Source: Candidatus Aminicenantes bacterium UBA6072 (GTDB lineage: Bacteria; Acidobacteriota; Aminicenantia; UBA2199). Taken from it: a DNA stretch of 64,000 nt. The stretch's first letter is position 1; each line of letters starts with the position of its first letter. The position numbers and the translations under genes are program-made. Location of the stretch: contig DIXU01000017.1 in NCBI GenBank assembly GCA_002436105.1, positions 1 to 64,000 on the forward strand, given 5' to 3'. This document shows, in pieces, positions 61,179-64,000 of the stretch. The notes beneath the pieces were generated by a model. The model saw only the letters and a program-made list of their open reading frames with translations. It was not told where the DNA came from and searched no databases.

Positions 61179-62018
61179 TCACCAGGGGCTGCCAAGCGGA
61201 GGCAGTTCCCTCTTCTCGCCGCCCGGGGCGGGAAGCGGATCGACTTTTCGCAGCAGCAGGGGGGAATCAAGGTCGATCCGCAGTCCCTCGCCTTCCCCTT
61301 CTTCCCGGGGCAGAAGGGCGGGGTTGCGCACCCAGCCGGAGCTTCGGCAGACCAGCCAGGCCCGGGAGTGGGCAAGATCCGGCTCCAGGTGCAGGCGGAC
61401 GATCTCCAGCCGGCTCTCCTCCCACGAGACATGATTGATGAACCCCAGCAATGCCGGCAGCGGCGCCATGGCGACGACGCAAGCGGAACGGTTCGCGGGC
61501 AGGCCAGGCAGCGACGGCTGACCGGTGAGCAGGCCACGCCAGTAATAACGTTTCGGGTCATGGGCCCGTGAAAAACCCTCCTGGATGGCGACGTACTGAC
61601 TGCCGATCCAGCCGCCGAGGGGATCTCCCCGTCCCGGCCCGGCGCTTCCCAGCTCGGGCGCATGGATCTTGTTGCCGGACAGGAACCGGGCATGGGGGAT
61701 GGCATCCAGCAGGACCCGTTGCTGCAGGCTGGTCAGGGCCACCGCCCGCCAGCCGGCGTCATCGTCCAGCAGCGGCAGCGCCTGCCGGGTCCGGGATTCC
61801 ATTTGCGCCAGGCGCTCCTCTTCTACCGCGTCGGGAAATTCGAGGTCAGCGGCCATGGCGCCGTGGTCCCTGATCTTGCGTTCCCAGTCGCCGCGCTCGC
61901 GGCGCAGGCGGCCCAGGTCCCTGACGGTCGGGTACCAATCCAGGACGACGAAGGCAGCTGCGACGGAAAGCGCCGCCAGGGCGCGAAACAGGGAGCCAGC
62001 CAGCTTCCCCCAGCTCAT
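61179..62018 (-). CDS. Single-pass membrane protein, PilO/GspM-like candidate
   Basis: A 279-residue protein: one N-terminal helix (about 10-28), a charged coiled-coil-like segment (RDLGRLRRERGDWERKIR) and a C-terminal alpha/beta domain. The layout matches PilO/GspM inner-membrane platform proteins, but sequence similarity is weak. It starts inside the stop of the 169-residue gene upstream and ends 4 bases before dtd. Confidence 0.45.
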   Translation of the reverse strand: MSWGKLAGSLFRALAALSVAAAFVVLDWYPTVRDLGRLRRERGDWERKIRDHGAMAADLEFPDAVEEERLAQMESRTRQALPLLDDDAGWRAVALTSLQQRVLLDAIPHARFLSGNKIHAPELGSAGPGRGDPLGGWIGSQYVAIQEGFSRAHDPKRYYWRGLLTGQPSLPGLPANRSACVVAMAPLPALLGFINHVSWEESRLEIVRLHLEPDLAHSRAWLVCRSSGWVRNPALLPREEGEGEGLRIDLDSPLLLRKVDPLPAPGGEKRELPPLGSPW

Positions 62019-62524
62019 GGCTGCAACTCCACCCGGCCGCGGACAACGAAGAGACGCGATTCGCTCCCGGGGGCAGGCGCCGGCGATGACGTGACATCGA
62101 AAGCCGCGGTCGCATCCGCCAGCCGCCCCAGGAAAGCGTCGAGCTCGCGCCGGGCGACGGCATCCGCGCCGACCGCCAGCTCGAAGTTCATGTCGTGCAG
62201 CCCGGGATCGATGCGGACGGAGACCAGCCGCAGGGGTGCCGCGATGCCGTCCAGGCGGCGGACGAGATCGGCGGCGGCGTAGGAGGCGTCCATGGGATAG
62301 CCGAGGAAATAGCGGAGCTGGTAGAAGCGGGCGCGCCGGGCCTTGGTCGCGGCGATCGGTTGCTCGCGCACCAGCGCGAGGTAGCTCCGCTTCATCTCCG
62401 CGGCCTCCCTGGCGCGGCTGAACCGGACCGCGTGCAGCAGCAGGGAGATGACGGCCAGGAGCAGAAACAGGAGCAGCGGCCGGCGCCGAGGCCGGCGCAG
62501 CGGGCGATCGTCTGGCTCGTTCAT
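62015..62524 (-). CDS. Single-pass membrane protein, PilN-like candidate
   Basis: A 169-residue protein: Arg-rich cytoplasmic N-terminus (RPLRRPRRRP), one helix (about 17-32), a helical linker and a ferredoxin-like end (LRLVSVRIDPGLHDMNFELAV). With the next gene it resembles a PilN/PilO pair; no other pilus or type II secretion gene is in the window. Overlaps the next gene by ATGA. Confidence 0.45.
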   Translation of the reverse strand: MNEPDDRPLRRPRRRPLLLFLLLAVISLLLHAVRFSRAREAAEMKRSYLALVREQPIAATKARRARFYQLRYFLGYPMDASYAAADLVRRLDGIAAPLRLVSVRIDPGLHDMNFELAVGADAVARRELDAFLGRLADATAAFDVTSSPAPAPGSESRLFVVRGRVELQP

Positions 62525-62533
62525 GGCCGGGGC

Positions 62534-62938
62534 TCAGCCGCCGATGAACTTCAGGAAGACCCGCCGCTGGCGCGGGCCGTCGAACTCGCAGAAAAAGATC
62601 CCCTGCCAGGAGCCGAGGATCGGTTCGCCGTTGTTCACCAGCAGGGTCTCGGAGGCGCCCACCAGGCTGGACATGATGTGCGCCGGCGAGTTGCCCTCGC
62701 CGTGCCGGAAATAATCCTGCTGGGGCGCCAGGCGCCTGAGGAACTCGCCGATGTCATGGGGCACGGCCGGGTCGGCGTTTTCGTTGATGGTCACGGCGGC
62801 GGTGGTATGCGGCGTGTAGACCAGCAGGATGCCCGAGCTGTACTTGCCGCTGCGCAGCATCTCGCGCACCGGGACGGTGATGTCGATGAATTCGATCTTT
62901 TTCGTGCTCTTCAGCTCGATGGCATGGTAGGCGCTCAT
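62534..62938 (-). CDS. yjbQ: YjbQ-family protein (UPF0047)
   Basis: A 134-residue protein with the family's TPHTTAAVTINENADPAV, DIGEFLRRL, NSPAHIMSSLVG and LGSWQGIFFCEFDGPRQRRV stretches. YjbQ proteins show weak thiamine-phosphate synthase activity; the true role is uncertain. Start overlaps the AMMECR1 stop (ATGA region). Confidence 0.92.
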   Translation of the reverse strand: MSAYHAIELKSTKKIEFIDITVPVREMLRSGKYSSGILLVYTPHTTAAVTINENADPAVPHDIGEFLRRLAPQQDYFRHGEGNSPAHIMSSLVGASETLLVNNGEPILGSWQGIFFCEFDGPRQRRVFLKFIGG

Positions 62939-63534
62939 GCTTCCTCCGCGTGCTCCCTTTCAGCAAAAACTTCCGCCTGGAACGTCTCGATGCCCACTCC
63001 CCTTTTCCACTCGTCGGCGGCCAGCCCCGCCTTGCGGCAACCGCAGGAAATGTACTGCTCCAGGTCCCAGCGCTGCTCGAGCGGCACCTGGGGCAGCAGC
63101 AGGCCGCGATTCAGCCCCTTGCTGACGATGATGCCGTCTATGCCCACCCGCACGTCCCCCGGGCCGGGCACGGGCCGCGGAACGGTCAGGACCGAGATCT
63201 CGATATCGAGCCCGGGCAGTTCATCGCCGGAGACGGCGGGAAAGCGCGGGTCCTCGAAAGCGGCGGCCAGGGCCATCTCCCGCACGGCCTCCCAGAGCGG
63301 CTTGACGGGCAGCGGGTAGCCGATGCAGCCGCGCAGCTCGCCGTCGCGGTGCAGGGTGACGAAGACGCCGCGTCTCTCCAGGAATACCGGCGCCGGGGCA
63401 GGCGGGCCGTCAGGCCGCCGTCCCCTTGGAGGGACGGGTTCGCCGCCGCGCTCTCCCGAGGCCAGGTACCTGCGGATGGTCTCCCGGGCAAGCGCCAGGA
63501 GCGCTTTCCGTTCCGCTCCGCTCAATTCCGCCAT
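62935..63534 (-). CDS. AMMECR1-domain protein (AmmeMemoRadiSam system protein A)
   Basis: A 199-residue AMMECR1 protein with the signature LRGCIGYP and the conserved DIEISVLTVPRPV, GLLLPQV and WDLEQYISCGCRKAG segments. The bacterial AMMECR1/Memo/radical-SAM trio is of unknown function; Memo and radical-SAM partners are not in this window. Overlaps the 124-residue gene upstream. Confidence 0.92.
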   Translation of the reverse strand: MAELSGAERKALLALARETIRRYLASGERGGEPVPPRGRRPDGPPAPAPVFLERRGVFVTLHRDGELRGCIGYPLPVKPLWEAVREMALAAAFEDPRFPAVSGDELPGLDIEISVLTVPRPVPGPGDVRVGIDGIIVSKGLNRGLLLPQVPLEQRWDLEQYISCGCRKAGLAADEWKRGVGIETFQAEVFAEREHAEEA

Positions 63535-63896
63535 TGCGCCCCGGTTTCCTCCGCAAGCGGCGCCAGGAGCGCCTTCTTCACGGCCGGATCGAATTCACAG
63601 GTGAAAGCCTGGATTTCCCTGAGGCGCACGGCGAGGATCAGGCAGCCGATGAACCATTCCAGGGCTCGCGGCGGCTTGCGGCAGAAGAACGCCCCCTGCA
63701 GCCGCTCGCCGTATTGCCGGCAGGCGGCGGCATGGGCGGCGTCGTTGCCGGCGCTGCCGATATCCAGGGGCAGGAGCCGCTCGACCAGGATCGCGAGCCC
63801 GATCCGCGTCCCCAGCAGGAAGCCCGCCCCGCGGTAGCCGGCGGCGCGCAGGACCGCGATGTCCTCCAGCGCCGCCGGCAGCAGTTGCACGTTCAT
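63522..63896 (-). CDS. Unknown 124-residue protein upstream of AMMECR1
   Basis: A small protein with a hydrophobic Gly-rich stretch (AAGYRGAGFLLGTRIGLAILVERLLPLD) and a Cys pair near the middle. The GFLLG pattern faintly recalls JAB/MPN folds, but the metal motif is absent. Overlaps the AMMECR1 gene by 13 bases, so the two are probably co-translated. ATG 63896 is preferred to 63902. Confidence 0.55.
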   Translation of the reverse strand: MNVQLLPAALEDIAVLRAAGYRGAGFLLGTRIGLAILVERLLPLDIGSAGNDAAHAAACRQYGERLQGAFFCRKPPRALEWFIGCLILAVRLREIQAFTCEFDPAVKKALLAPLAEETGAQWRN

Positions 63897-63939
63897 AAGC
63901 AAAAACTAGCACAATTGCTGAAACAAAACAACTGAAAAA

Positions 63940-63970
63940 GACGTCAGACGTTAGATGTTAGACGTTAGAT
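63940..63970. repeat. GTTAGAC/GTTAGAT heptamer run at window end
   Basis: GACGTCA, GACGTTA, GATGTTA, GACGTTA, GAT: a period-7 array of a further sequence family, upstream of the leftward gene block. No gene is visible between 63897 and 64000. Confidence 0.75.
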
Positions 63971-64000
63971 AAAAGAAGAAAAAATCTTAATGGCCTTTGC

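Overview
The window is GC-rich bacterial chromosome, probably one metagenome-type contig piece. It encodes a Gram-negative envelope: bamA, skp/ompH, fabZ, lpxA and lpxI in one operon, plus a TonB-dependent receptor. Arrays of MacB/FtsX-type permeases all end in a NPVDSLRYE-like tail. Together with heptameric intergenic repeats, this recalls uncultured Aminicenantes/Acidobacteria-like lineages. That assignment is inference; the window has no rRNA, tRNA or marker that settles it. No transposase, CRISPR array, tRNA or rRNA was recognised.

Layout. 1-222: near-perfect palindrome at the window edge, then a repeat island. 0.37-7.1 kb (minus): PHP phosphoesterase and a translationally coupled ygeW-ygfK-ygeX set (anaerobic purine/urate catabolism type). 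7.3-10.5 kb (plus): structured leader with a 19-codon leader ORF, TonB receptor, molybdopterin-fold-like exported protein. 10.5-12.3 kb (minus): ECF sigma, membrane anti-sigma candidate, exported protein. 12.5-14.3 kb (plus): PpnP and a sodium/solute symporter. 14.4-16.0 kb (minus): FecR-domain exported protein. 16.2-19.1 kb (plus): propeller-GGDEF sensor.

19.2-38.6 kb is the most interesting block. A histidine kinase and an NtrC-type activator face two plus-strand ABC operons. Operon I has a membrane fusion protein, an ATPase, a 50-aa membrane peptide, a remnant permease 3' end, four permeases and an 89-aa protein. Operon II has a 73-aa protein, a second ATPase, a 19-aa hydrophobic peptide and a fifth permease. 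Each operon is preceded by a consensus -24/-12 (sigma-54) promoter and by the same tandem pair of operators (TGTCC-N6-GGACA, then TGTCC-N7-GGACA), so the two look like one regulon of the adjacent two-component system.

38.7-46.9 kb (minus): two exported unknowns, MtfA-like peptidase, MFS exporter, TPR protein, a comF-dprA pair and a small membrane protein. 47.0-52.6 kb: metallo-beta-lactamase-fold hydrolase, small membrane protein, tricorn-like protease, HExxH protein. 52.9-59.8 kb (minus): bamA-skp-fabZ-lpxA-lpxI-Gfo/Idh-serine hydrolase operon. 60-63.9 kb: FmdB zinc ribbon, D-aminoacyl-tRNA deacylase, two pilus-assembly-like membrane proteins, YjbQ, AMMECR1 and an unknown.

The gene blocks are separated by AT-rich islands of degenerate tandem repeats, mostly of 7-bp period, in several sequence families arranged in a recurrent modular order and in both orientations. 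At two genes the repeat has been read into the C-terminus of the protein. Several genes have good -35/-10 boxes placed so close to the start codon that leaderless or very short-leader transcripts are expected.
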